Shown here piece after piece: positions 35,375-45,179 of a stretch of DNA of 64,000 nucleotides. Position numbers and translations under genes: made by a program. The first letter of the stretch is position 1; each line of letters opens with the position of its first letter. The notes beneath the pieces were generated by a model, which was not told where the DNA came from, did not search any database, and saw only the letters and a list, made by a program, of their open reading frames with translations. This DNA comes from Bacteroidota bacterium (GTDB taxonomy: Bacteria; Bacteroidota; Bacteroidia; Bacteroidales; CAIWKO01), in assembly GCA_037133915.1 (NCBI GenBank), contig JBAXND010000015.1, positions 1-64,000 of the forward strand. Reading direction: 5' to 3'.

Positions 35375-35405
35375 AAGTTGAAAGAACAGTCAATAAAATG
35401 TTAGA

Positions 35406-35440
35406 AAGAGAGAGCCGGCTAAAATGCCGGCTCTCTCTTT
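35406..35440. terminator. Bidirectional terminator between convergent T9SS genes
   Basis: A long stem, AAAGAGAGAGCCGGC against GCCGGCTCTCTCTTT, with a TAAAAT loop. It lies between the giant surface protein and the minus-strand type A protein and can serve both. Confidence 0.88.
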
Positions 35441-35465
35441 AATATAAACAGGTAATAAACAATTC

Positions 35466-37301
35466 TTATCGGATGATAATCTTAGACATCAGGTCACCAT
35501 TCTCTGTAGTTAATTTCACAAGATAAATGCTTTTTGAAAATGAACTGAGATCAATTTCCTTGTTCACCGGACCACTCATAAATCCCATATCTTCAACAAA
35601 TATTTCTCTACCCAAAAGATCGGTAACCATAACTTTAATATTACCAGGCATCACAGCGTCGAAAGCAACTGTGAATCGTCCGCTTGACGGATTCGGATAA
35701 ACTTTAAATGAAGTTACACTTTGATTTTCGGGCATACCGGAATTATCATAGGTTACATTAATGGTATCTGAGCTGGTACCGCATCCAAAGAAATTAGATG
35801 AAACAAGAAAATAATTTCCTGATTGTGTAAAATCGTACGTCATTCCCGTTGCTCCTGCAATCAATGAATCTTCATAATACCACTGCAGATTATAACCGGT
35901 CACGTTTGTATTAAGTGTGTTACCGATAATCCAGAAGGTAGGCTTTGGCGGATTCGGAAGTACAGTAACTTTTTTGATATTTGAATTGGTGCGGCATCCG
36001 TGGATGTTTGAAGCTTCCACATAATATTTTCCGGTTGTTGTGGCAAAATAGAAAGAGTCAACAGCGTTGAGAATGGCAGTTGTGTCTTTGTACCACTGGT
36101 AGAAATCGGCGCCGCTTGTATTAACTGAAAGTAATACGGATGAACCGTTACAAACTGTATCGGCAGGCTGGTAGGCAATCTGCGAAACTATAGGCGTTGC
36201 ATATACTTTTATGGTATCATAATCGTCGAGCGTAATAACAGGATGATCAATAGTGTAGGTAACAATCAAATTGCCGCTTTGCAACGTATGCGTTCCTGTA
36301 TCCCATCCGTTAAATGAAATCGTGCCGCAATCATCATCGCCACCCTGTAAGCCGGTATCATAATCCCAGATATTGATACTGTATGTTGTATTGTTCATAG
36401 GGAAAGGTGCGAAAGAAAAGCTAACAGGTGGATCCGTATTATCAACATAAGCCGAAGTATAAACAAGTGTACCATTTTCTCTGAGTACAAAATAATAGTC
36501 AGGTGCCGACCAGGGCGCATCATCACAACCGGTTGCAGCGTTTACAGTTATTCCGCTCAGGAAATAACCAATAGTATCAACAACGGTATTCAAATGTACA
36601 ATGTAATTTCCGGCACTCGGATAATACTGCGTGGGTGGTGTTTCCAGTGTGCTTTGATTTCCGTTTCCAAATGTCCATGTATAATGAAATCCGGGATTGC
36701 TGTTACTTATATAATTTGTAGTAAAATTTGTATTCATAGGTGCACAGCCCGAGGGGTTTGAAATGGTAAAACCAGCATTTGCAGATGTTCCCGGAAGTAT
36801 TGTCAGCGGAATGCTGAACGAGCTGTTTGATGTTTGAGAAATCCCCAGACTGGTTACAGTTACATGTGCTAAAACAAATACAGTGATGGTGTACTGTCCG
36901 GCAGCAATAGGCGTTCCGCATATTTTTGCACATCCGTGCTCGGAAGCCGGAGGATTGCTGGTCGGATAATAAATATTGCTCGGAGAAGCACTTGTCTGGA
37001 AACTTAATCCATAAGGCAGTCCAACAACACTCAAAACATCGAGCTGGTCGAGGTCAACATTATACCCTGAACCCGGATCATCAAAATTTGCAGGAAGATA
37101 GAAAGAAATATCTTCGCTGTATGGCTGCATGGCCGTACCCGAAGGCATAACATCAGGACAAATTTTGGGTTGCGCCGGACTGACAGTACATGTCATGTTT
37201 ACCTGACATCCCGGACATTGCGCAAAAGCAAAATTGCCGGATAAAACTGATGTCAATAATGCAACAGAAATAAAGAATGTGTAAATTTGGAATTTCCTCA
37301 T
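35466..37301 (-). CDS. T9SS type A sorting-domain protein with PKD and C2-like segments
   Basis: 611 residues with a signal peptide (FFISVALLTSVLSGNFAFAQ). A cysteine-containing N-terminal region is followed by a PKD domain (FHYTWTFGNGNQST), then a segment with PDYYFVLRENGTLVYTSAY and INIWDYDTGLQGGDDDCG. The latter recalls a C2-type calcium-binding loop (acidic DYDTGLQGGDDD). After that come two Ig-like units (DTVCNGSSVLLSVNTSGADF, YYEDSLIAGATGMTYDFTQ) and a C-terminal type A sorting domain (FKVYPNPSSGRFTVAF, VTDLLGREI, LVKLTTENGDLMSKIIIR). The role is probably surface attachment; no enzyme domain is evident. It is transcribed alone and converges with the giant surface protein. Confidence 0.85.
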   Translation of the reverse strand: MRKFQIYTFFISVALLTSVLSGNFAFAQCPGCQVNMTCTVSPAQPKICPDVMPSGTAMQPYSEDISFYLPANFDDPGSGYNVDLDQLDVLSVVGLPYGLSFQTSASPSNIYYPTSNPPASEHGCAKICGTPIAAGQYTITVFVLAHVTVTSLGISQTSNSSFSIPLTILPGTSANAGFTISNPSGCAPMNTNFTTNYISNSNPGFHYTWTFGNGNQSTLETPPTQYYPSAGNYIVHLNTVVDTIGYFLSGITVNAATGCDDAPWSAPDYYFVLRENGTLVYTSAYVDNTDPPVSFSFAPFPMNNTTYSINIWDYDTGLQGGDDDCGTISFNGWDTGTHTLQSGNLIVTYTIDHPVITLDDYDTIKVYATPIVSQIAYQPADTVCNGSSVLLSVNTSGADFYQWYKDTTAILNAVDSFYFATTTGKYYVEASNIHGCRTNSNIKKVTVLPNPPKPTFWIIGNTLNTNVTGYNLQWYYEDSLIAGATGMTYDFTQSGNYFLVSSNFFGCGTSSDTINVTYDNSGMPENQSVTSFKVYPNPSSGRFTVAFDAVMPGNIKVMVTDLLGREIFVEDMGFMSGPVNKEIDLSSFSKSIYLVKLTTENGDLMSKIIIR

Positions 37302-37476
37302 AATTAGATGGTTTTGATTTCAGGGACACAAAAGTAGTTTAATACGATTTACTTTGCAGAAATGTTAATGTTAAGAAATGTTAAATCCAATCATTAATCA
37401 CTGATTTACAAAGCACTAAAATATATGCTATTACAGAATATTAACCTTCATTTTTCAACAACGAAATTTCGCAATT

Positions 37477-40023
37477 ATGCTTAGAAAAATACTTTTTTTG
37501 TCTGCTGCGGTTTTCATGCTGGTTTCAGGTGCAAGCAGCCAGGTTATATGGCCATCCGGACTTAGCGGACGCTGGACATTTGACAGCATCAACAATCCGT
37601 GTCATGCAACTTCCGGAACCGACCTTATACCTGTCGGATTCAGTATACCCATTGCAGGACCATCGACAACAGATAAAGCAATCCGCCTGGGCGTCGGCAG
37701 CTTTTTTCACTGCATCCACAACATCCCGGCAAACGGTAGCGGAAGCCCCACTAAAGTAAACCGGTACACCCTGCTCATTGATTTCAGGATAAATCAATTT
37801 GGAATGTGGCGCACTTTTTTCCAAACTGATTCTACCAACAACGTTTCAAACGACGGCGAAGTTTTTATTAACCCTGCCGGAAATATTGGCGTTGGAGTTA
37901 CAGGTTATAGTTCTTATGTGCTCAAGGCCGGCGAATGGTACCGCATGGTTATTTCAGCCGACCTTGGCAACCATTTCGACTATTACCTCGATGGAAAACT
38001 GTTGATGAACGGTGGCGCGCAAACAGCCGACGGAAGGTTTTCGCTGAACCCGGCAGGCGGTTTGAATGAGGTCTTGCTGTTTGCCGATAACGATGGCGAA
38101 GATCATGTTATTGATATCGCACAGGTTGCCATTTTTAACAGAAGCCTCCCTGCTACCACCATTGATTCGCTGGGTGGATTCGGCCATAATCTGAGCTCGT
38201 GGGCTGAAGGTATCAACGCCTATCTTCAAACACCGACGCCGACTTCAATATATGTGAGCTGGCATTCGGCACAGACAACATCAACAATAGTTGAGTATGG
38301 AACTACGGCTCAACTGGGTGCATCAACCGCCGGCAGTTTTGAAATTATAGGAACGAAAAACTGGCACACCGTAAAACTCACCGGCTTAAATCCCGATACG
38401 CATTATTTCTACAGATGTATCAGCGGAAGCGATACTTCTCAGGTGTATGAATTCAGAACTCCGTTTGCTGCCGGCAGTAACGCGAAACATCTGCGATTCG
38501 TTATGACGGGCGACTCACAATCTGATGTAAATATGCCGGCAATAGAGTCGAATGAAATTGAAGAAAAATTCAAAGAATTATATGGAACAGCATGGATTGA
38601 TTCTATCGCTTTTTTTCTGAGAGTAGGCGATATCACAGGCGATGGGACGCAATCCGACCTGTACGAAAAAGAATATTTCAATCCGTTCGGAAATCTGACA
38701 CATGCCATCCCTTCGATGACTACTATTGGAAATCATGAAGGAGGAAGCAATTATTATTACCAATACATGAAGTATGAAGATGTTTCCGATTACTCCTACC
38801 CTGACCCGCTTGCAGAACGCTACTATTCGTTCAGTCTGGGTAATTGCCAATTTATTGCACTTAACACCAATCCGGTGTATCAGAATAGTTTGCAGCAAAG
38901 TTGGCTGCACAACAAGCTTGCACAAAGCGATACAAGTACAGTTACCGATTTTGTTTTCACATACAATCATCATCCGTTTCATTCAGAAATGTGGCCCGAC
39001 GGCAATACCGCGTGGACAGGCAGCGGTGTGTATTCCGAGCTGGTGAATTTTCCGAAAGTAATGCTTAACTGTTACGGCCATTCACATAACTATGAACGCG
39101 GCGTGATAAAGTCGGAACACGGGCAGCCACAGGATTTCCGAATCATGTGTATTGGCGGTGGCGGCGCCTATCTCGACCGCTGGGGAATGTATCCCAACCA
39201 AACCGATTACCCCGAAATTCAAAGTATGTACGATCATTACAGCTACGTAATTGTGGATGTCGACATTGATGCGAAATCATACACCGCCACTACTTACAGC
39301 CTGGGCAATCCCGATAAACGGCTTAACAATATTCCTCTTGAAACCTTCCATTACAGGGCAAACCAGCCGCCTCCGCAAAAACCTGTTGCAGTAAATACAA
39401 TGGGCGGAACTCCATTTGTATTTTTTGAAGCATCTGCATTCAGCGGTGCCGATTCATTGATGTCGTCGCAATTTCAGCTTACGGATACATCAGGTAACTG
39501 GAGCTCACCCATTGTTGATACCATTCGCGATAAGCATGACATTTATGGAAATTCGGGTTCGCCCGATTTTACTGCAGTTGATTTAAACGCAGGCATTGAT
39601 CTTGAAAGTATTTACATTCCAGGTACAAACCTGATTCCCTACAGCAACTATTTCTGGCGCGTTCGTTACCGCGATGAAAATATTAAATGGAGTGAGTGGT
39701 CGGACGAAAGTCAGTTCACGTATTTTCCGGAAGGAATGAATAATGACATTGCCTTGGCGGGAAATATTGTCATCGCACCAAATCCTTTGACAGAAAAAAC
39801 AAAAATATATTTTGAGAATTGTGAAGCCGGTTTAATCCATGTCGAAATTCGCGATATCAATGGAAAAATTGCAAATGAAATTAATACTTTCAATCCAACA
39901 AATGGCCCATTTGAAATGGCAATAACTATTGATGACAAAGGAATTGCAGCTCCGGGGCTGTATTTCTGTCGTATTATACGTAATAACAATGTAATTACAC
40001 AAAAACTGGTAAAACTGCAATAA
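37477..40023 (+). CDS. T9SS-exported metallophosphoesterase (purple acid phosphatase-like) with LamG domain
   Basis: 848 residues. After the signal peptide (FLSAAVFMLVSGASSQ) comes a LamG/concanavalin-like domain (about 25-240: LSGRWTFDS, YTLLIDFRI, DYYLDGKLLMNGG). A fibronectin III-like N-domain of purple acid phosphatases follows (SIYVSWHSAQTTSTIVEYGT, LTGLNPDTHYFYR). The metallophosphoesterase core has VMTGDSQSD, LRVGDITGDGTQ, TIGNHEGGSN, YNHHPFHSEM and CYGHSHNYERG, a full metal-ligand set except that the usual GDxH histidine is glutamine. The C-terminus is a type A sorting domain (IVIAPNPLTEKTKIYF, YFCRIIRNNNVITQKLVKL). It probably hydrolyses extracellular phosphoesters at the cell surface for phosphate supply; the substrate is not predictable. 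Confidence 0.87.
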   Translation: MLRKILFLSAAVFMLVSGASSQVIWPSGLSGRWTFDSINNPCHATSGTDLIPVGFSIPIAGPSTTDKAIRLGVGSFFHCIHNIPANGSGSPTKVNRYTLLIDFRINQFGMWRTFFQTDSTNNVSNDGEVFINPAGNIGVGVTGYSSYVLKAGEWYRMVISADLGNHFDYYLDGKLLMNGGAQTADGRFSLNPAGGLNEVLLFADNDGEDHVIDIAQVAIFNRSLPATTIDSLGGFGHNLSSWAEGINAYLQTPTPTSIYVSWHSAQTTSTIVEYGTTAQLGASTAGSFEIIGTKNWHTVKLTGLNPDTHYFYRCISGSDTSQVYEFRTPFAAGSNAKHLRFVMTGDSQSDVNMPAIESNEIEEKFKELYGTAWIDSIAFFLRVGDITGDGTQSDLYEKEYFNPFGNLTHAIPSMTTIGNHEGGSNYYYQYMKYEDVSDYSYPDPLAERYYSFSLGNCQFIALNTNPVYQNSLQQSWLHNKLAQSDTSTVTDFVFTYNHHPFHSEMWPDGNTAWTGSGVYSELVNFPKVMLNCYGHSHNYERGVIKSEHGQPQDFRIMCIGGGGAYLDRWGMYPNQTDYPEIQSMYDHYSYVIVDVDIDAKSYTATTYSLGNPDKRLNNIPLETFHYRANQPPPQKPVAVNTMGGTPFVFFEASAFSGADSLMSSQFQLTDTSGNWSSPIVDTIRDKHDIYGNSGSPDFTAVDLNAGIDLESIYIPGTNLIPYSNYFWRVRYRDENIKWSEWSDESQFTYFPEGMNNDIALAGNIVIAPNPLTEKTKIYFENCEAGLIHVEIRDINGKIANEINTFNPTNGPFEMAITIDDKGIAAPGLYFCRIIRNNNVITQKLVKLQ

Positions 40024-40135
40024 TCGGAACACTGTGTCAGGATTAACTTCATTGCAGATTTAAAATAAATCAGGCAACTCAGGAAGCTACTGAACTATTG
40101 TTCGTAATTTCGCGTCAAATAATTAAAACAGAAGA

Positions 40136-41314
40136 ATGATAAAAGTTGTGCTCAGGCATGGAAAAGATGAGGCCGTCAGACGTTTTCATCCCTGGATTTT
40201 CTCAGGTGCCATAAAAGAAATTTCCGAACAACCTGCCGACGGCGATGTGGTTGAAGTGTATTCGGCAAAGCGTGAATATCTTGGCACAGGGCACTTTCAG
40301 GACGGAAGTATCACAGTGCGATTATTTGATTTCGCCCATAAAGAAATTAATTTCGAATTCTGGAAAGAGAAGTTGCAGCGCGCCTATAATTATCGCACCG
40401 AAATCGGACTTACCGATAATATACAGACAAATGCTTATCGTCTGGTGTTCGGCGAAGGCGACGGTCTCCCCGGGCTGATTGTGGATTTCTATAACGGAAC
40501 AGCAGTAATACAGGCACATTCGATAGGAATGCATCGCATAAAAAACGAAATTGCGCAGGCGCTCAAAGAGATTTATGGCGACAAACTGAAGGCCGTTTAT
40601 TATAAAAGTGCTGAAACACTTCCGGCGAAAGCCGCTGAAAACTCTGAAGACGGTTATTTATTGGGTGCTAAAGAGGAAACAATTATTACAGAGAACGGAA
40701 ATAATTTTGCTATTAACTGGGAAACCGGGCAAAAAACAGGATTCTTTGTTGACCAGCGCGACAATCGTACGCTGTTGGCAAAGTACTCAAAGGACAAAAA
40801 AATACTGAACACATATTGCTATTCCGGAAGCTTTTCGGTGTATGCGCTCAATGCCGGCGCCACAATGGTACATTCGGTCGACAGTTCCAAAAAAGCCATT
40901 GAACTTACGGAAAAAAATATTGAACTCAACGGCTATGCCGGTTCTAAGCACATTTCGTTTGCCGACGATGCGCAAAAATTCATAGAAAAATCGAAGGAAC
41001 TATACGACATCGTAATACTCGACCCACCGGCATTCGCTAAACACAATGCAGCGCGGCATAATGCTATTCAGGGATACAAACGGCTGAATGCCGATGCACT
41101 TCGTCTTGTAAAAAGCGGCGGTATGCTGTTTACATTTTCCTGTTCACAGGTGATTGACCGCAATTTGTTTAACTCAACCGTTATTTCAGCAGCCATATTG
41201 TCGGGACGCAACGTGCGCATCATGCATCAGCTTTCGCAACCGGCCGATCATCCTATTAATGCATATCATCCCGAAGGACAATATCTGAAAGGATTAGTGC
41301 TTTATGTGGAATAA
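40136..41314 (+). CDS. rlmI: Class I rRNA (cytosine-C5) methyltransferase, RlmI family
   Basis: An N-terminal PUA domain (VRRFHPWIFSGAIKEI, GDVVEVYSAKREYLGTGHF) precedes the RlmI-type middle (RLVFGEGDGLPGLIVDFYNG) and a Rossmann methyltransferase domain with WETGQKTGFFVDQRDNR, LNTYCYSGSFSVYAL (SAM-binding loop), VHSVDSSKKAIEL, IVILDPPAFAKH (catalytic loop) and TFSCSQVID. The E. coli enzyme methylates C1962 of 23S rRNA. Length 392 residues is typical. The next gene, prmC, is on the same strand 71 bases on, so the two translation-apparatus methyltransferases may be co-transcribed. Confidence 0.9.
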   Translation: MIKVVLRHGKDEAVRRFHPWIFSGAIKEISEQPADGDVVEVYSAKREYLGTGHFQDGSITVRLFDFAHKEINFEFWKEKLQRAYNYRTEIGLTDNIQTNAYRLVFGEGDGLPGLIVDFYNGTAVIQAHSIGMHRIKNEIAQALKEIYGDKLKAVYYKSAETLPAKAAENSEDGYLLGAKEETIITENGNNFAINWETGQKTGFFVDQRDNRTLLAKYSKDKKILNTYCYSGSFSVYALNAGATMVHSVDSSKKAIELTEKNIELNGYAGSKHISFADDAQKFIEKSKELYDIVILDPPAFAKHNAARHNAIQGYKRLNADALRLVKSGGMLFTFSCSQVIDRNLFNSTVISAAILSGRNVRIMHQLSQPADHPINAYHPEGQYLKGLVLYVE

Positions 41315-41332
41315 AACTAAAAACTAAGAATG
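41314..41332. repeat. Fragment of heptamer-period intergenic repeat
   Basis: AACTAAAAACTAAGAAT, starting within the last bases of rlmI, is the same sequence as found after glycine-rich paralogue 2 (about 25577-25594). Confidence 0.6.
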
Positions 41333-41385
41333 TTAAATTGCGAAATTGTCACATTTTCAAATTATTCGCAAAGCAGGTTGATTAA

Positions 41386-42273
41386 ATGAGAGTTTCGTCC
41401 AACATTATTGCAGATGTTCTTGATTTCTGTAAAAAGGAGTTGACAGATATTTATGGAACGGATGAAGCTGCAAGCCTTACGCGCATCCTTTTTGAAGAAT
41501 ATTGCGGGCTGAATCGCACCGATTTGGCATTCAAAAAACACGAGTGCATCAGTGAATCGGAGTTGCTGCTGGTGTATGATGCCGTGAAATTGCTGAAACA
41601 GCACCACCCAATTCAGTACATCATCGGGAAAAGTGAGTTTTATGGACTTAATTTTTTTGTGAATCCTGCAGTGTTGATTCCGCGTCCCGAAACGGAAGAA
41701 CTCGTTGCGCAAATCCTGAAAGAAAAATTAGTTTCAAACGCAGTAAATCCCCTGCGTATACTTGATATAGGCACCGGCAGCGGATGCATTGCAATAACAT
41801 TGAAATCGACAATCAGTAATTCCACTGTGACGGCTATTGACATTTCCTCTGATGCTCTGAAAACAGCCGTTGAAAATGCAACACAAAACAACGCTGCAGT
41901 TAACTTTGAACGGATTGATATGCTGAACACACAGCTCATGGCCGACTTAGGCAATTTTGATATCATCGTTTCCAATCCGCCTTACGTCCGTGAATCGGAA
42001 AAAAAACAGATGCAGCCCAACGTAACTGACCATGAGCCTTCTGTGGCACTTTTTGTTTCTGATGACGACCCGCTTATTTTTTACCGCGCTATTTTTGATT
42101 TTGCGGCATCACATCTGTTATCTCAAGGCGTACTTATGGTTGAAATCAATGAATATCTGGGAAATGAAACGATGGCACTTGCCGAACTTACGGGCAGCCT
42201 GACGGCCAAACTTATCAAAGACCTCAGCGGGAAAGACCGCTTTGTGCATTGTATTCGCACCTATCCATGCTGA
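41386..42273 (+). CDS. prmC: Peptide chain release factor N5-glutamine methyltransferase, PrmC
   Basis: Methylates the glutamine of the GGQ motif in release factors RF1 and RF2. Seen: an N-terminal helical domain ending HPIQYIIGKSEFYGLNFFV, the linker VLIPRPETEELV, the SAM loop ILDIGTGSGCIAITL, AIDISSDALKTA and the catalytic motif IVSNPPYVRESE (NPPY binds the substrate glutamine), followed by HEPSVALFV. At 295 residues it is full length. The ATG start at 41386 is preceded by a short AT-rich leader with heptamer-like sequence after rlmI. Confidence 0.95.
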   Translation: MRVSSNIIADVLDFCKKELTDIYGTDEAASLTRILFEEYCGLNRTDLAFKKHECISESELLLVYDAVKLLKQHHPIQYIIGKSEFYGLNFFVNPAVLIPRPETEELVAQILKEKLVSNAVNPLRILDIGTGSGCIAITLKSTISNSTVTAIDISSDALKTAVENATQNNAAVNFERIDMLNTQLMADLGNFDIIVSNPPYVRESEKKQMQPNVTDHEPSVALFVSDDDPLIFYRAIFDFAASHLLSQGVLMVEINEYLGNETMALAELTGSLTAKLIKDLSGKDRFVHCIRTYPC

Positions 42274-42473
42274 AACAGGCATTTTATCAGTAAAAAATGC
42301 ATTCAAATTATCTGAATTTTCAGAACAGGACGTCGTAAGCGTGTTGATTTTCACAACATGATTTATGGCATTATCACATCATTTTATCGTATACGAAAAG
42401 CAAAAACTCTTATTTTTACTTACGAAAATATTCGCCGAAGAGTAAGTCTGAATCTCAAAATAACCTGCAAATC

Positions 42474-45101
42474 ATGGGCTCAAACGAAGAAACCGATAAT
42501 AAATCAGCCAAGAATTTCAAGTTCAAAAGTCTTAAGGTATATGCCTCCGAAGAATGGATGGCAAATTCCACAAAAAAATACCGTATGGTTTTCGACCGTA
42601 TGGAAACAACCTACATCTGGGCAGAATTTCAGTTCTTCAATAAACTGTTCGATGAAGGTGCATGGGAGGCCACCGTAGGTCTCAAAGCCTTTCAGGTGTT
42701 TGGTACTGAAAAAACAGAGCTGTGCAAGTTAGAATCAAAAAGACCGGTAACTATTGAAGACAATATTGTTTCTGTTCACGACGGATGGGGAAATGCCGAA
42801 GCAGGTCGTTTCTGGCAACGCGGTGAATATCTCTGGGAAGCTTACATAGACGGCGAGTTTGTGGGCAGTCAACGATTTTTTATTGAAGATGCGGGTCAGG
42901 TAACACCTGAAGTCAATCCGTATTTTGATGTTGAATCTGTAAAACTGTTTCCCGGACCATTTGACCTTCCGGCCGAAAATACCAGACGCTATGTGAAAAA
43001 ATTCAAGAGGGACGAAACGCCTTACATCTGGATTGAGTTCAAATGGAAAAATAAGATTGCCGATGGCTGGAATTTTGAAGTATTTTTCAACATCTATGAT
43101 GACGCGCATCATCTGAAAGCTTCGATGAATTCTTACGCTTATATAAACCCCGACAGCAGCGGAACCCTCTATACAACCGCTGAGGGATGGGGCGCTCAGA
43201 ATCCGGGCTCATGGCAGCATGATAAGTATTTTCTCGAAATTGTATTTATGGATACGCTCATTTGCACCGCGCCCTTCGAGGTCGGCGGCGAATTTGAAGA
43301 AGGCGTTCCGGAGCTGGGTAATCTGGCGGCATTTATCTCAGCACCGGTAACAAAAGAACCGGAACAAATACCCGAAACGCTCGAAGACCTGATGAAAAAG
43401 CTTGATGAACTCATCGGTCTTTCTGATATAAAAAAGAAAATAAGGGAGCACATCAGTTATATCGATTTCTTAAAACTCAGAAAGGAAAAAGGACTCACGG
43501 AAGAAAACGAGAAACTGTCGCTGCACAGTGTATTCACGGGTAATCCGGGAACAGGCAAAACAACCGTTGTGAAGCTTCTGGGAAAGATATATAATAAAAT
43601 GGGGCTGCTCAGCAAAGGTCATGTAATGGAAGTTGACCGTGCCGATCTTATTGCACAGTTCATCGGACAAACGGCGCCCAAGGTCAAAAAAGCAATCGAT
43701 GATGCGCGCGGTGGAATTTTATTTATTGATGAAGCTTATTCACTGGCACGCGAAGGCGACGATGATAAAGATTTCGGGAAAGAAGCCATTGAGATACTAT
43801 TGAAAGAAATGTCGGACGGTCCGGGAGACATTGCCATCATGGTTGCAGGATATCCCAAAGAAATGGAGCATTTTCTGGAATCGAATCCCGGAATGAAGTC
43901 GCGCTTCAATTACTATTTTCATTTTGATGATTACACGCCCGATGAACTTCTGAAGATTGCTGACCTTTCGGCTGTATCAAAACATATCAGTTTCTCGGCC
44001 GCAGCATCGGAGTATTTATTTAAACTGATCACAGAAGCGTATCGTAACCGTGACCGCACCTTCGGCAACGCCCGTTATGCAATTTCTGTTGTTGACGAAG
44101 GAAAAATGAATCTCGGAATGCGGCTTATGAACAGGACAGATGTCAAAGACCTGGCTCCGGAAATTCTTTCTACGATTGAGTTTGAAGATATGGATAAAAT
44201 AATTACGCTTCACCAAAAACGTCGTCCCGATCTTAAAGTCGATGAAGAACTTCTTGCGGCAGCCATGAGCGATTTGAAAAATCTGGTTGGCATGGATACC
44301 ATCAAGCAAGAGGTGAATGACCTGGTAAAATTGGTGCGCTATTACCGCGAAACAGGGAAAGATATTCTGAACCGCTTTTCGCTGCATTCAGTCTTTACAG
44401 GAAATCCGGGAACAGGTAAAACAACAATGGCACGCATCATTGCGCGCATCTACAAAGCACTTGGGTTGCTTGAGCGCGGACATGTTGTTGAAGCCGACCG
44501 GGAGCGTCTGGTGGCAGGTTATGTAGGACAAACCGCCATTAAAACAAAACAGCTTATTGACGATGCCCAAGGCGGCGTGCTGTTTATTGATGAAGCTTAC
44601 GCGCTGGCTGAAGGCGGCAGCAACGATTTTGGGAGAGAAGCCATTGAAATACTTCTGAAAAATATGGAAGACATGCGTGGAGAATTATCGGTAATCGTTG
44701 CAGGATACCCAGACAATATGCACGAATTTCTTGAATCCAACCCGGGATTAAAATCAAGATTCGATAAAACATTCTACTTCCCGGATTTCTCACCCGCCGA
44801 ACTTTTTGAAATAGCGGTTTCCATTCTTCGCAGCGAGAATCTGACCGCCGATAGTGAAACAGAAGCACATCTCAAAAACTACTTTGAATCGCTTCACGCA
44901 TCTAAAGATAAATACTTCGGTAATGCCAGGACAATAAGAAATCTCGCCGGTCAGGCTATACGTAACCAACAGTTACGAATGGCAGGTATAAGCCCTGAAC
45001 TCCGCACTCGTGCCATGATGGAAACACTTACTATAGAAGATGTGAAATTTGTAGAAACAGTGCAGCAAACCGGCGGAAGGCCTATAGGATTCAAAAAATA
45101 A
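42474..45101 (+). CDS. Tandem AAA+ ATPase (CbbX/SpoVK-like) with duplicated N-terminal beta-domain
   Basis: 875 residues. Two AAA+ modules of the CbbX/SpoVK/EccA class are present: the first has HSVFTGNPGTGKTTVVKLL (Walker A, about 356), GGILFIDEAYSLA (Walker B) and IMVAGYPKEMEHFLESNPG; the second has HSVFTGNPGTGKTTMARII (about 642), GGVLFIDEAYALA and VIVAGYPDNMHEFLESNPG. Both keep arginine-finger-type ends (LKSRF, FGNAR). The first ~265 residues hold two related copies of a beta-rich domain sharing SxK(V/L)(Y/F), TxYIWxEF, NK, GWG and GxW/GxY motifs; I do not recognise the family. ATPases of this class remodel or activate protein complexes. No secretion or Rubisco genes are adjacent, so the target is open. 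Confidence 0.88.
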   Translation: MGSNEETDNKSAKNFKFKSLKVYASEEWMANSTKKYRMVFDRMETTYIWAEFQFFNKLFDEGAWEATVGLKAFQVFGTEKTELCKLESKRPVTIEDNIVSVHDGWGNAEAGRFWQRGEYLWEAYIDGEFVGSQRFFIEDAGQVTPEVNPYFDVESVKLFPGPFDLPAENTRRYVKKFKRDETPYIWIEFKWKNKIADGWNFEVFFNIYDDAHHLKASMNSYAYINPDSSGTLYTTAEGWGAQNPGSWQHDKYFLEIVFMDTLICTAPFEVGGEFEEGVPELGNLAAFISAPVTKEPEQIPETLEDLMKKLDELIGLSDIKKKIREHISYIDFLKLRKEKGLTEENEKLSLHSVFTGNPGTGKTTVVKLLGKIYNKMGLLSKGHVMEVDRADLIAQFIGQTAPKVKKAIDDARGGILFIDEAYSLAREGDDDKDFGKEAIEILLKEMSDGPGDIAIMVAGYPKEMEHFLESNPGMKSRFNYYFHFDDYTPDELLKIADLSAVSKHISFSAAASEYLFKLITEAYRNRDRTFGNARYAISVVDEGKMNLGMRLMNRTDVKDLAPEILSTIEFEDMDKIITLHQKRRPDLKVDEELLAAAMSDLKNLVGMDTIKQEVNDLVKLVRYYRETGKDILNRFSLHSVFTGNPGTGKTTMARIIARIYKALGLLERGHVVEADRERLVAGYVGQTAIKTKQLIDDAQGGVLFIDEAYALAEGGSNDFGREAIEILLKNMEDMRGELSVIVAGYPDNMHEFLESNPGLKSRFDKTFYFPDFSPAELFEIAVSILRSENLTADSETEAHLKNYFESLHASKDKYFGNARTIRNLAGQAIRNQQLRMAGISPELRTRAMMETLTIEDVKFVETVQQTGGRPIGFKK

Positions 45102-45129
45102 AGCTTGCTATTCCAAAAACAGCAAGCTT
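45101..45129. terminator. Hairpin between the AAA+ gene and the H1-like gene
   Basis: AAGCTTGCT pairs with AGCAAGCTT around an 11-base loop. A T-rich run follows on the minus strand only, so it probably ends the minus-strand H1-like transcript and may also end the AAA+ mRNA. Confidence 0.5.
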
Positions 45130-45179
45130 CAAAACTGCGTGGCTGTAAGATTGCCACCAGTCACCAATAACCGGCAAGA

